From assembly GCA_964549445.1 (NCBI GenBank), contig CAZJVS010000001.1:156718-220717 (forward strand): a stretch of 64,000 nucleotides of DNA, read 5' to 3'. The notes below the pieces were generated by a model. It saw nothing but the letters and a program-made list of their open reading frames with translations. It was not told the origin of the DNA and did no database searches. The DNA is from SpSt-539 sp964549445 (lineage in GTDB: Bacteria; Planctomycetota; Phycisphaerae; UBA1845; UTPLA1). Position numbers and translations under genes: made by a program. Shown piece by piece: positions 52,615 to 61,358 of this stretch (its first letter is position 1; every line of letters begins with the position of its first letter).

Positions 52615-53499
52615 ATGCCCGACTTCGACTTCGACGGCAACGACCTCGCGCGGCTCGCGTCGCTGACCTACTCACCCGCCCTTGCCACCCGCGCTGCGCT
52701 CGCCGGCACGCACCGCGTCCGCCGCGCAGGTCAGGGCAGCGACTTTCTCGATTACCGTTCCTACGTCCCGGGTGACGATGTACGGCGCATCGACTGGCTC
52801 GTTTTCGCTCGCCTGCGCCAGCCGTTTGTCCGGGTCCTGGAGCATGAAGACACGCTGTTCGTCAGCATGCTCGTTGACGTCAGCCGCTCCATGGCGGCCG
52901 GTCAGCCGCAGTCGAAGGCGGGGTTGGCGTGCCAGATCGCATGCGGCCTGGCGCACATTGCGACGTCGTCCGGCGATCATATCACCGCCGCGACGTTTTC
53001 AGACTCGCTGGGCCCCCTGCTTTCCAATCTGCGCGGGCGCACGGCACTTCCGCGATTGATCGCAGCCCTTCGCGCGGCACCGATCGGCGGCACCGCAGAC
53101 CTGCCGACGGTCACGCGGGCTTTCTGCCGCGAGGTGCGGCATCGCGGACTGGTCGTGCTGTTGTCGGATTTTCTCGGAGCGGGAGACGTCGAGGAAGCCG
53201 TCAACATGCTCGTAGCGCGCCGCTTCAAGGTGCTGCTCGTCCAGATCCTCGACGCCGTTGATCGCGGCGAGGGACTCGAGGGACCGATCCGCCTTCGCGA
53301 CTCCGAAACCGGAAAGGTGCTCGACATGGTCGCGTCGGCCGAGCGCATCCGGGCCTATCGGCAGCGCCTCGCCGATTATTGCGACAACCTGCACGCCGTG
53401 TGCGTCCGCCGCGGTCAGCACTACCTTCCTGCCGACTCCGCCGACAGTTACCTCAGTCTGCTCGCCACCGGCCTGCGCGAGCAGAGGCTCCTTCGATGA
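52615..53499 (+). CDS. DUF58 protein with vWA-like fold
   Basis: 294 residues. 'RAGQGSDFLDYRSYVPGDDV' and 'RRIDWLVFARLRQPFVR' are the DUF58 signature, followed by a vWA-like region with MIDAS-type 'VDVSRSM' (D88-x-S-x-S92) and 'VLLSDFLG'. It is a usual MoxR partner. It starts 3 bp after moxR and its stop overlaps the next start (ATGA). Confidence 0.95.
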   Translation: MPDFDFDGNDLARLASLTYSPALATRAALAGTHRVRRAGQGSDFLDYRSYVPGDDVRRIDWLVFARLRQPFVRVLEHEDTLFVSMLVDVSRSMAAGQPQSKAGLACQIACGLAHIATSSGDHITAATFSDSLGPLLSNLRGRTALPRLIAALRAAPIGGTADLPTVTRAFCREVRHRGLVVLLSDFLGAGDVEEAVNMLVARRFKVLLVQILDAVDRGEGLEGPIRLRDSETGKVLDMVASAERIRAYRQRLADYCDNLHAVCVRRGQHYLPADSADSYLSLLATGLREQRLLR

Positions 53500-55319
53500 T
53501 GCTCGCCAATCCGTGGGCGCTCCTCTGGCTCGCGGTCGGACTGCCGGTCGCAGCGCTCTTCTTCTTTCGCGTCCGGCCCACTGAAATCATCGTCCCGGCC
53601 CTTGCGTTGTGGGAACAACTCAATCGCGCGCGGGAGTATCAGGGCTTCGGCAAGCGGTTTGGTCGCTGGCCCACGTTGCTCGCGCAATTGGTGATTGTCG
53701 CGCTTCTCACACTGACGCTCAGCGACCCGCGTCTCGCGGGCGATCGGCGAGACGTCGTCGTCGTTCTGGACGATTCGGCGACAATGCAAACACGCGACGA
53801 GAGCGGACGAACGCGGTTCGACCTCGCTCGTGACGAAGTGCTCCGCCTTGTTCGCGAGGCCGACGCCGATGGTGTCGTTGCGGTGGTCCTGGCCGGGGAA
53901 CCTGTCCGCGTCGCCGCGCACCGGAACTCGGACGGGTCGGCCCTGCGCGCCATCGTCGCCGGACTGGCCCCGCGCGACGTCAACGCCGACTTGACGCGTG
54001 CCCTGCGTCTGGCAGCCAACATTGCTTCCGATGCCGGGTCCGGCCGGGTGATCGTCTATTCCGACAAGCCACTTCCGAGCTCGGCATCCAAGAATTCCGT
54101 CCGGTGGTCACGCGTTGGGAAACCGCAGCCAAACGTCGGCATTGCAGCGATTCGCAAGTCGACCGACGAACGCGAGTTGATCGTCACGGTGCACCAGAAC
54201 GGCATGGATGGCCGCCCCGCCGCGGTGCGACTGGTGGTTGATGACCGAGAGATCGATCGAAAAGAATTCACGCTCATCGGGCAGAGCGCGGAGATCTCAC
54301 TTTCCGGGCCGGACGGAGCCAACCAGGCGTTCGAGGTCCATTGCGAACCGACCGATGGACTGCCGCTCGACAACGTCGCCTATGGCGTCTGGACCGCACC
54401 GAAGCCAGCCCGTGTTCTGTTGGTCTCGCCGGGCAATCTGCCGCTGCTTGCCGCACTGAGTCAGCCCGGTTTGACGGTTGATACGATCAACTTCGCTGAT
54501 TGGCGCGGCGATGAGTCAGCCGACGTTGTCGTTCTGGATAGACCCACTGCACCTGCTGTTGCGCGATCGGGCGCCCGCTATTTTGTCGTCGGCGGAAATG
54601 ATCCCTTCGGCTGGTGTCGGGCGACCACGTCGCAGCCCGCTCAGCAGCCGGTTCAGTGGGCGCCCGATCATCCGGCGCTGCGAGATGTCGATCTTTTCAA
54701 TTGGAGAATCCGCAACACCAACGGAATGTCTGCGTGCTCAGCCTCAACGGCGATTGTAAGCGGCGCTCAGTCATCGCTCGTTCTCGAAAGTGGTCTCACG
54801 CCCGCGCAAGGCGAGGACACGAGCGGCTCGCCCGTCGCGATTCTCGTCAACTTCGATCTGGACCACAGCAACGTTCTGGCGCTGGCGAGCTTTCCGATTT
54901 TCGTCTGGAACTCCGTGCAGTACCTGCTGGGGCGGAGCGTCGATTGCGCCGAGGTCGCATTCGCAACCGGAAGCCCCGCGAGCGTTCCGACCGAGTCGAC
55001 GCAGCCCGTCCGCGTCATCAATCCACGAGGCGAGCCAGTCGAAGCGGTCGCCGAGTCCAACGCCTTGCTCTTTCTGCAACCCGAGCGAGCCGGGATCTAT
55101 CGAATTGAGACCGCCGACGTGACCCGGCCGGTGGCGTTCAATTGGGTCCCGGCCGATTCATCACGAGTCGATGCGTCCGGAGCTGCCGCGGCGCCGGCGC
55201 CCACAACTCGCTCGCCATCGTGGCTGCGGCCACTCTGGAGTCGGCTGCTGATGCTTGGGGTCGGGCTGATCTTCGTCGAACTGATACTGTTTCACCTGAA
55301 TATCCTGCGACTGGGTTGA
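53496..55319 (+). CDS. BatA-like membrane protein with degenerate vWA domain
   Basis: 607 residues. N-terminal BatA-type helices ('WALLWLAVGLPVAALFFFRVRP', then 'LLAQLVIVALLTLTLSDPRL'), a vWA-like domain whose metal site reads 'LDDSATMQT' (Thr in place of the last Ser), a long extracytoplasmic region, and a C-terminal helix ('LLMLGVGLIFVELILFHL'). Overlaps the DUF58 stop. The weak metal site may alter ligand binding. Confidence 0.87.
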   Translation: MMLANPWALLWLAVGLPVAALFFFRVRPTEIIVPALALWEQLNRAREYQGFGKRFGRWPTLLAQLVIVALLTLTLSDPRLAGDRRDVVVVLDDSATMQTRDESGRTRFDLARDEVLRLVREADADGVVAVVLAGEPVRVAAHRNSDGSALRAIVAGLAPRDVNADLTRALRLAANIASDAGSGRVIVYSDKPLPSSASKNSVRWSRVGKPQPNVGIAAIRKSTDERELIVTVHQNGMDGRPAAVRLVVDDREIDRKEFTLIGQSAEISLSGPDGANQAFEVHCEPTDGLPLDNVAYGVWTAPKPARVLLVSPGNLPLLAALSQPGLTVDTINFADWRGDESADVVVLDRPTAPAVARSGARYFVVGGNDPFGWCRATTSQPAQQPVQWAPDHPALRDVDLFNWRIRNTNGMSACSASTAIVSGAQSSLVLESGLTPAQGEDTSGSPVAILVNFDLDHSNVLALASFPIFVWNSVQYLLGRSVDCAEVAFATGSPASVPTESTQPVRVINPRGEPVEAVAESNALLFLQPERAGIYRIETADVTRPVAFNWVPADSSRVDASGAAAAPAPTTRSPSWLRPLWSRLLMLGVGLIFVELILFHLNILRLG

Positions 55320-55324
55320 GCACT

Positions 55325-57904
55325 GTGTTCCGACTGCTCGAACCGCAATTTCTGTATCTGCTGACGGCGCTGCCGGTCATTGCGGTTGCGGCGTGGTTTG
55401 GGTGGTCGCATCTTTCCGCGCGATACCGCGCTGCCAGCATGTTGACGCGCGCCCTGATCGTCGCGGCCCTCGCAGTCGCGCTGGCTCAGCCGGTGATTGA
55501 GAGGTTGGAAACGCGCGTCATCTCGCCCGTCTTTGTCTTTGCGAACGACATCAGCCGCAGTACGGCGCTGACCGAAAAGGATGCGCGAATCCGCAAAGAT
55601 GAGTTCGTCCGCGATCTGCCCGGCGATACGAAGGCGTTGTCGCTCTGCTTTGCTGCAACGCCGACCCTGACCCCGGGTCCGGACGACCCGAAACCCGACG
55701 AAACCAACATCGATGCGGCGCTGGACTACTCCCTCGCTGTCGCGGGCCAACCCCGCAACTTCCATGTGGTGCTACTCTCCGATGGGCGATCGACGATGGG
55801 CGATCCGGTCGCGGCGGCGCTGCGAGCTCGTGGCGCCGGCGGAACCGTGCACGTCGTTCCGGTCGGACGAAGGGTCGAAGGCTCGCCGGCGATCATCAGT
55901 CTGCAACCGCCGGACGAGGCTCGCGTCGGGGTCGAGGCACATATTCTCGCGCGGGTATCACTTCCAAGCCCGGGCGATGCTGAGGTTAGTTTGCTGGACG
56001 CCGATGGCCGACAGCTTTCACGTGTAAACGGCCGCCTCACCTCTGAGCAGGTAGTCGCACTGCCGGTACATCCGGAACATCGCGGCCCGCACCGGATGCG
56101 GGTTGTGCTGACGGCGCCGGAAATCCCCGAAGCGGCTGCCGCATCGGCTGACGTCCTGTTCCACGTCTCCGGACCGCCGAGCATCCTGATTTGCGACCCC
56201 GATCCACTCGACATTCAGCCGCTCAAACGCGTCATCGAGCAACTGCGATTTGCGTGCGACATCATCCCGCCGTCCGCGTTTGCAGGGGCGACCGAGTCGC
56301 TCGCGGATTATGACGTCGTAGTCCTCAGCGACTGGCCTTCGCCGGAAATCGCCAGCGGGCCGTTCGATCGACTCAGACGCTTTGTCGAACACGGCGGCGG
56401 ATTGATTTTTGTCGGCGGCTCGCAGGTCGCGACGCGAAGTTGGCGCGGTTCTCCGCTCGAAGCCCTGCTTCCAATCGATTTCGCCCCGGAGATCGCAAAA
56501 GTCATCGAAAAGCCCCTGCCGGTTCATGTCTGCTTTGTGCTCGACGTCTCCGGCAGCATGACGACGAACCTCGGCGTCGATGACACCGGCCGGCCGGTCA
56601 GCAAGTTCAACATGATGAAGCAGGCCGTGATCGATACTTTGGCTGAACTGCCGCCGGGAGCCATTGTTTCGATCGTGGTCTTCAGCGACTTACATCAGGT
56701 CGTGTTAAACCGCCTGCCGGCCCGCCAGCGGGTTCGGATCGAACGGACGGTCCGCGACCTCGGCGTGGGTGGCGGGACGAACATGGTTCCGGCCATCCGC
56801 GCTGGGGTGGACCTGCTCAATCGCGAAAAGATTTCGCGGCACATGATTCTGCTGACGGACGGCGTCTCAGCCGAGAATCCCGATCGGGCGCTCTGCGACG
56901 AGATTCGCAACTCGGACATCGATCTGACCTCGATCGCCGTCGGGGCCGACAGCAACACCGCCGTCATGGAAGGCATCGCCGATGCGACGTACGGGCGCTA
57001 TGTCCACTGCGCCGACGCCGGATCGATCCCGCGCGTCTTCGTCAAGCAGGCGCGGGCGATCAAGACGATGTCGGTCATGCCGCGAAAGCCGTTTCAGCCC
57101 CGCGTCGGACCGCAGCCAGAGGTCCTGCGCGGACTTCCGGGCGGCGAATGGCCGATTCTGGAAGCGGCAATGCCTGCGGTGCCAAAGCCGTCAAAGGGTG
57201 TCCAGGTTGCCCTGCTGAACGGCGAGCGTCAGCCGCTCCTAGCGACGTGGTCGGTCGGCCTGGGGCACGTTGTCGCGTTCATGGCCGACGCCAAGCCCGT
57301 CTGGTCGCGACGGTGGTTGCAGTGGCCGCAGTACGAGCGATTCTGGGCGCGGATCCTCGCATTCGCGGTTCGTATCGCGGGAGAGTATCGCACGCGAACC
57401 GACGTCAGAATCGACGGGGGTGAATGCATCGCGCTGGTGAGCGTGCGCGACGCGAACGGCAAACTTCCGGGCGACGTGATCGCGCGGGGCACGCTGCAAC
57501 GCGATACGGGCGGAACTGGAACAGCACCGATCGAACTGCAGTGGCTGCAGTTGCCATCGGGGCTGTTTCGTGGGACGGCGCCGGTCGATCCGGGCAACCA
57601 GTACATCTGCGATCTCGATTTCCAGACAAGTGGCGGCAGGCGCGTGTTGCGCTGGCAAGGCGTCGTCGGCAGCCGTGCGGGTCTTGAGATGCGGGCGACC
57701 GGACCCGACGAAAATGTCCTTCGCGCCATCGCTGCGGCCGGTGGCGGGATATTCTCGCCCACACCCGAACAACTCGCCGAGTCGTGCCGTACTCCCATGA
57801 AGGAAATACACCAGTCAGTTCATCAGTTGTGGCCTTGGTTCGTCGGCTTTGCGTTGTTGCTCTGGCCGCTTGACGTCGCCTTCCGCAAACTCGGTACGAT
57901 GTAG
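55325..57904 (+). CDS. vWA protein with GATase1-like domain and terminal TM helices
   Basis: 859 residues from GTG 55325; a TTG overlapping the previous stop (55316) is an alternative. Two N-terminal helices (about 8-28 and 38-57), a first vWA-like segment ('FANDISRSTAL'), a class I glutamine-amidotransferase-like domain (about 285-370, 'FVEHGGGLIFVGGSQV'), a second vWA with a complete MIDAS 'LDVSGSM' (407-411) and 'LLTDGVSAE', and a final TM helix (about 835-855). Last gene of the operon. Likely the MoxR client that senses or assembles at the membrane. Confidence 0.9.
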   Translation: MFRLLEPQFLYLLTALPVIAVAAWFGWSHLSARYRAASMLTRALIVAALAVALAQPVIERLETRVISPVFVFANDISRSTALTEKDARIRKDEFVRDLPGDTKALSLCFAATPTLTPGPDDPKPDETNIDAALDYSLAVAGQPRNFHVVLLSDGRSTMGDPVAAALRARGAGGTVHVVPVGRRVEGSPAIISLQPPDEARVGVEAHILARVSLPSPGDAEVSLLDADGRQLSRVNGRLTSEQVVALPVHPEHRGPHRMRVVLTAPEIPEAAAASADVLFHVSGPPSILICDPDPLDIQPLKRVIEQLRFACDIIPPSAFAGATESLADYDVVVLSDWPSPEIASGPFDRLRRFVEHGGGLIFVGGSQVATRSWRGSPLEALLPIDFAPEIAKVIEKPLPVHVCFVLDVSGSMTTNLGVDDTGRPVSKFNMMKQAVIDTLAELPPGAIVSIVVFSDLHQVVLNRLPARQRVRIERTVRDLGVGGGTNMVPAIRAGVDLLNREKISRHMILLTDGVSAENPDRALCDEIRNSDIDLTSIAVGADSNTAVMEGIADATYGRYVHCADAGSIPRVFVKQARAIKTMSVMPRKPFQPRVGPQPEVLRGLPGGEWPILEAAMPAVPKPSKGVQVALLNGERQPLLATWSVGLGHVVAFMADAKPVWSRRWLQWPQYERFWARILAFAVRIAGEYRTRTDVRIDGGECIALVSVRDANGKLPGDVIARGTLQRDTGGTGTAPIELQWLQLPSGLFRGTAPVDPGNQYICDLDFQTSGGRRVLRWQGVVGSRAGLEMRATGPDENVLRAIAAAGGGIFSPTPEQLAESCRTPMKEIHQSVHQLWPWFVGFALLLWPLDVAFRKLGTM

Positions 57905-57949
57905 CCGCCAGAGTTGACCGTGCTCCGGCACGTCGATGGAATTGCCGCC

Positions 57950-58453
57950 ATGAATGACCTTCACTCCACCCGTACTCTCCTACGTTACAGCGACTGGGCC
58001 AATGATCGGGTGCTTGCTGCGGCGTCGCACCTCGCCGACACCAAGCTGGACCAGCCGATCGAGATGGGCCGCGGCTCGCTTCGCAGCGAACTGCTGCACA
58101 TCCTTGCCGGCGAGTCGGTCTGGCTGCAACGCTGGCAGGGCCGGCGAGATACGCCCTGGCCCAACGAGAACGAGCCCGCGGCCGTGGCGACGATTGCAGA
58201 TCGAATTCGCCGCGTCTACGCCGATCGCGATGGGTTTCTTGCCTCAGCAACACCCGCCGATCTCGCGAAGCATGTTGTCTATCGCGATTCGAAGGGGCGT
58301 CTCTTCTCCGCCACGCTGGGCGACATGATGATACAGATGTGCGTTCACTCGACGCACCACCGGGCTAAGTGCGTCAACATGATCCGCCGGCTCGGGGGCG
58401 CGCCGCCCGAACTGGACTACATGATGTGGATTCGGCGCCCGGCGACCGATTAG
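57950..58453 (+). CDS. DinB-like four-helix metal-binding protein
   Basis: 167 residues from ATG 57950; an in-frame earlier start at 57914 is possible. 'LRSELLHILAGESVWLQRW' and 'CVHSTHHRAKCVNMIRRLG' supply the histidines of DinB/DUF664 proteins, with 'GGAPPELDYMMW' at the end. DinB-like proteins often use bacillithiol or other thiol cofactors. The exact function is unknown. It lies 45 bp after the vWA gene and is probably not part of that functional unit. Confidence 0.9.
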   Translation: MNDLHSTRTLLRYSDWANDRVLAAASHLADTKLDQPIEMGRGSLRSELLHILAGESVWLQRWQGRRDTPWPNENEPAAVATIADRIRRVYADRDGFLASATPADLAKHVVYRDSKGRLFSATLGDMMIQMCVHSTHHRAKCVNMIRRLGGAPPELDYMMWIRRPATD

Positions 58454-58510
58454 AGCAACGCTCTGGTCCCTTCGTTGACAATCAACGACTGACCCGACAC
58501 GCTTCGCGTC

Positions 58511-58963
58511 ATGGCGCACTCCATCCCCGGCCGCCGCCTTTTTGCGTCCGCATCGATTGTGTTGATTCTCTTCGGCGCGGTCCACGTGCTTGCGGTTTAC
58601 AAATCGCTCATCGTCGGCCCGGAGAGCCCAGCCGAGGCCGAGGCCGATCGCGCTCTGCGGGCGCTCTCCATGAGGATGGGCCCATTCCACCCGACCGGCT
58701 GGCACACGCTGAACATCCTCAACGCCAGCTACTCGGTGCTTCTGATTTACGCCGGCGTGATCAACCTCATCGGCCTCCGCCCTGCAATTGCCGCCGGACG
58801 CTTGGCCGCCCTGACGCTGGCCAACATGATTTTCGTCACGCTCATCGCGGTGATCCCGCTGCTTCTCCAGTTTCCGCCACCGCTCGTCTTCGCGCTGCTT
58901 GCTCTCATACTATTCGTCGCTTCGTACAGGCAGCAGCGCAGTCGCTCCGCCCCCACGCGATAA
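58511..58963 (+). CDS. Four-helix membrane protein of unknown function
   Basis: 150 residues with four hydrophobic segments ('FASASIVLILFGAVHVLAVY', 'ASYSVLLIYAGVINLIGL', 'LALTLANMIFVTLIAVIPLL', 'PLVFALLALILFVASY'). 'GPFHPTGWHTLNILN' is a possible conserved loop. The ribosome site is weak. No family is recognised with certainty. Confidence 0.75.
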   Translation: MAHSIPGRRLFASASIVLILFGAVHVLAVYKSLIVGPESPAEAEADRALRALSMRMGPFHPTGWHTLNILNASYSVLLIYAGVINLIGLRPAIAAGRLAALTLANMIFVTLIAVIPLLLQFPPPLVFALLALILFVASYRQQRSRSAPTR

Positions 58964-59061
58964 CGTCCCCTCGACTCCCGCCGAACAATTCTCACGATTG
59001 CACGCCGCAACCGGCCGCGCGATACTTCCCGCAGCCGTACGTCCAAACCGGAGGCAATCTC

Positions 59062-59814
59062 GTGAACCGCGCCGCCGCTCTGATCTACGGGGTCGTGTCT
59101 TACTTTCTCTTCTTCGGCACGATTCTCTACATGATTGGCTTCGTTGGCGATTTCTGGGTGCCGCGCTCGGTTGACCGCGCGCTCGCCGCGCCGACGACCG
59201 AAGCGATAATCATCAACGTCGCACTTATCGCCCTCTTCGGCATCCAGCACACCATCATGGCCCGCCCCGCCTTCAAGCGTTGGTGGACTCGCATCGTCCC
59301 GCAACCCGTCGAGCGCAGTACGTTCGTTCTAATCGCCAGTCTGCTTCTGATCCTGCTCTTCTGGCAGTGGCGAGCGATGCCACACCTCGTCTGGGACGTG
59401 CAGTCTCCCGCCGGCCGTACCATCCTCCACGCACTCTTCGCAGTCGGCTGGCTCATGGTCTTCGCCGCGACGTTCATGATCGACCACTTCGACCTGTTCG
59501 GTCTCCGCCAGGTCTGGTTCCACTTTTGCGGCAGGCCCTACACGCCGCCGCATTTCCAGATCGCGATCCTCTATCGCTGGGTCCGCCACCCGCTCATGCT
59601 CGGCTTCCTGATCGCCTTCTGGGCCGCGCCCAGAATGACCGCCGGCCATCTGCTCTTCGCGGCGGCCATGACGGTCTATATCTTGATCGCCATCCAAATC
59701 GAGGAACGCGACCTGCTAGTGTTACACGGCGAGGCCTACGCCGAGTATCGCCGCAAGACGTCGATGATCGTGCCGTTTCCAACCCGTTCGGCCAGCGTGC
59801 CGCCGGGTCGGTAA
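59062..59814 (+). CDS. mddA: Methanethiol S-methyltransferase (MddA-like)
   Basis: 250 residues from GTG 59062, with GGAGG seven bases upstream. Five to six helices; 'YGVVSYFLFFGTILYMIGFVG' at the start, 'ALFGIQHTIMARPAFKRWW', and the C-terminal 'YRWVRHPLMLGFLIAFWAAP' with 'IEERDLLVLHGEAYAEYRRK', as in MddA and the wider isoprenylcysteine-methyltransferase/NnrU group. MddA methylates methanethiol to dimethyl sulfide using SAM. Function by homology pattern only; other membrane methyltransferases are possible. Confidence 0.85.
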   Translation: MNRAAALIYGVVSYFLFFGTILYMIGFVGDFWVPRSVDRALAAPTTEAIIINVALIALFGIQHTIMARPAFKRWWTRIVPQPVERSTFVLIASLLLILLFWQWRAMPHLVWDVQSPAGRTILHALFAVGWLMVFAATFMIDHFDLFGLRQVWFHFCGRPYTPPHFQIAILYRWVRHPLMLGFLIAFWAAPRMTAGHLLFAAAMTVYILIAIQIEERDLLVLHGEAYAEYRRKTSMIVPFPTRSASVPPGR

Positions 59815-59906
59815 CGTCCTCCGTTGACCATCCCTTTGTCGGATGATTGCTCAGACACTACGCTTCGCTGCGGGCGAGCAGAAGCGAGACACAGGGGAGC
59901 GACGAA

Positions 59907-61121
59907 ATGCGCAGCACTGTCCCTCCGAACATTACTTCATGGAGATCGTCATCTGTCCGACGTTGCTTCGTTGTCATCGTTTCGGCGCAAGTCGTTGGGC
60001 TGTGCGCCGCGCCGTCGCTTGCCGCTGCTCCCGATGTGCGCGCGTCGCTTGCGTTCGAGCCCGTTTCTGGATCGCCGCTGGCCGTCGGCCCCAAGCCAAC
60101 CAGCGTGGCCGCAGCCGATCTCGACGGTGACGGGTTTGTCGATCTTGCCGTCGGACACGCAGTCGATGGGACGCCGCCGCGCGGCGGAATCACCATCCTC
60201 TTTGGCGACGGCACCGGCCAGTTCGCGCGGAAGCAAGTCATCCAACTGGACGGAGGCGGCATCCTGCTTCGCATCGCCGACGTGGACCGCGACGGCACGC
60301 CCGACATCGTTGCCGTCCGCCACGACAGTCACGACGTGTACGTCCTGCGTCGCAAGCAGAACTGGGCGCCTCCGAGCGGCCCGCTCCCGCAGACGTGCGA
60401 GAGCGGCAAAGCCCATACCCATGCGCTCACGCTGGCTGACTACAACGGCGACGGACGGCTCGACCTGGCCGCCGCGAACGCCGACCACGGGAGCATCTCT
60501 GTCCTGTTTGGTGACGGCGCCGGCGCGTTCTGGCCGGCCCGCGGCTCGCCGTTCCAGGTTGGTCGTGTCCCCTATGGTCTGACAAGCGTGGATGCCGACA
60601 AGGACGGCCGCATCGATCTGGTTGTGCCGTTGGTCGGAGATAGGGCCGTCGCAGTGATGCCGGGCGACGGGCGCGGCGGATTCGGCGCTGCGCAGAAGAG
60701 CGAGCTCGGCAGATCGTTCGCCGTGATCGGCGTCTTCGACCTGAACGGCGACGGCGCGCCGGATGTGGTTGTGCCGGACGAAGCGCTGCCAGGCGTGCGC
60801 TGGCGGTTCAACGACGGGACCGGCCGGTTCAAGTCACCGAACGAATCCCAGGTACGACTGCCGGCAGAGGTCTGGGGCGTCGAAATGGCCGACCTCGATG
60901 GCGATGGCCGCGGCGAGCTGATCCTCGGCGGCCGCCGGCCGACGATCTACTGCATCCAACTCGACGGACGCGACCAACCGGTCGGCGAACCGCTGGCAAT
61001 TCCGACCGGCGGGCAGGAGCCGGGCGCGATCACGGTCGCGGACGTGAATGGCGATCGCAAGCCGGACATCCTCACCGGGAACTGGGCGAGCGGCGACGTC
61101 TCGGTGCTCCTCGCCCGCTGA
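59907..61121 (+). CDS. Exported seven-repeat FG-GAP/VCBS protein
   Basis: 404 residues from ATG 59907, with GGGAG seven bases upstream. A signal segment ('RCFVVIVSAQVVGLCAAPSLA') and seven calcium-binding repeats with DxDxDG-like cores: 'DLDGDGFVDL', 'DVDRDGTPDI', 'DYNGDGRLDL', 'DADKDGRIDL', 'DLNGDGAPDV', 'DLDGDGRGEL', 'DVNGDRKPDI'. Seven such repeats fit one integrin-like seven-bladed propeller. A surface or secreted location is likely; ligand unknown. Confidence 0.94.
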   Translation: MRSTVPPNITSWRSSSVRRCFVVIVSAQVVGLCAAPSLAAAPDVRASLAFEPVSGSPLAVGPKPTSVAAADLDGDGFVDLAVGHAVDGTPPRGGITILFGDGTGQFARKQVIQLDGGGILLRIADVDRDGTPDIVAVRHDSHDVYVLRRKQNWAPPSGPLPQTCESGKAHTHALTLADYNGDGRLDLAAANADHGSISVLFGDGAGAFWPARGSPFQVGRVPYGLTSVDADKDGRIDLVVPLVGDRAVAVMPGDGRGGFGAAQKSELGRSFAVIGVFDLNGDGAPDVVVPDEALPGVRWRFNDGTGRFKSPNESQVRLPAEVWGVEMADLDGDGRGELILGGRRPTIYCIQLDGRDQPVGEPLAIPTGGQEPGAITVADVNGDRKPDILTGNWASGDVSVLLAR

Positions 61122-61189
61122 CGAGAAAGCAGCAACGGCGTCCAGTGCGTTTGAATCGAACGGCTCGCGTCGCTACGATTCCGCTGTTC

Positions 61190-61296
61190 GCTAGGGGTGT
61201 CCGCCGCAAGCGGGCTGAGATTCGGCGAAGCAGCCGAAACCCTCCGAACCTGATCACCGAGGTCCGCCAGCGGCGGAACGAGGTGCGTAGGGAAGC
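61190..61296 (+). promoter_or_regulatory. TPP riboswitch (thi box)
   Basis: Conserved elements in order: CTAGGGGTG, GGCTGAGA, ACCCTCCGAACCTGATC and GTGCGTAGGGAAGC. These match the thiamin pyrophosphate aptamer. The insert between the two halves is longer than minimal. It precedes the DUF1963 gene (61359) and then thiC (62248), so TPP probably controls both. The expression platform could not be resolved by eye. Confidence 0.95.
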
Positions 61297-61358
61297 GACG
61301 GCATGTCCGCTGAATTGCTCCACGCTGTAGCGCTTGCATCGCGACAAGGTTTAGTCAG

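Noticed and set aside
44746..57904. The operon as a known anti-phage system with a toxic effector
   Set aside because: No nuclease, protease, pore-forming or other effector domain was recognised; the conflict-system link rests on gene partners only.
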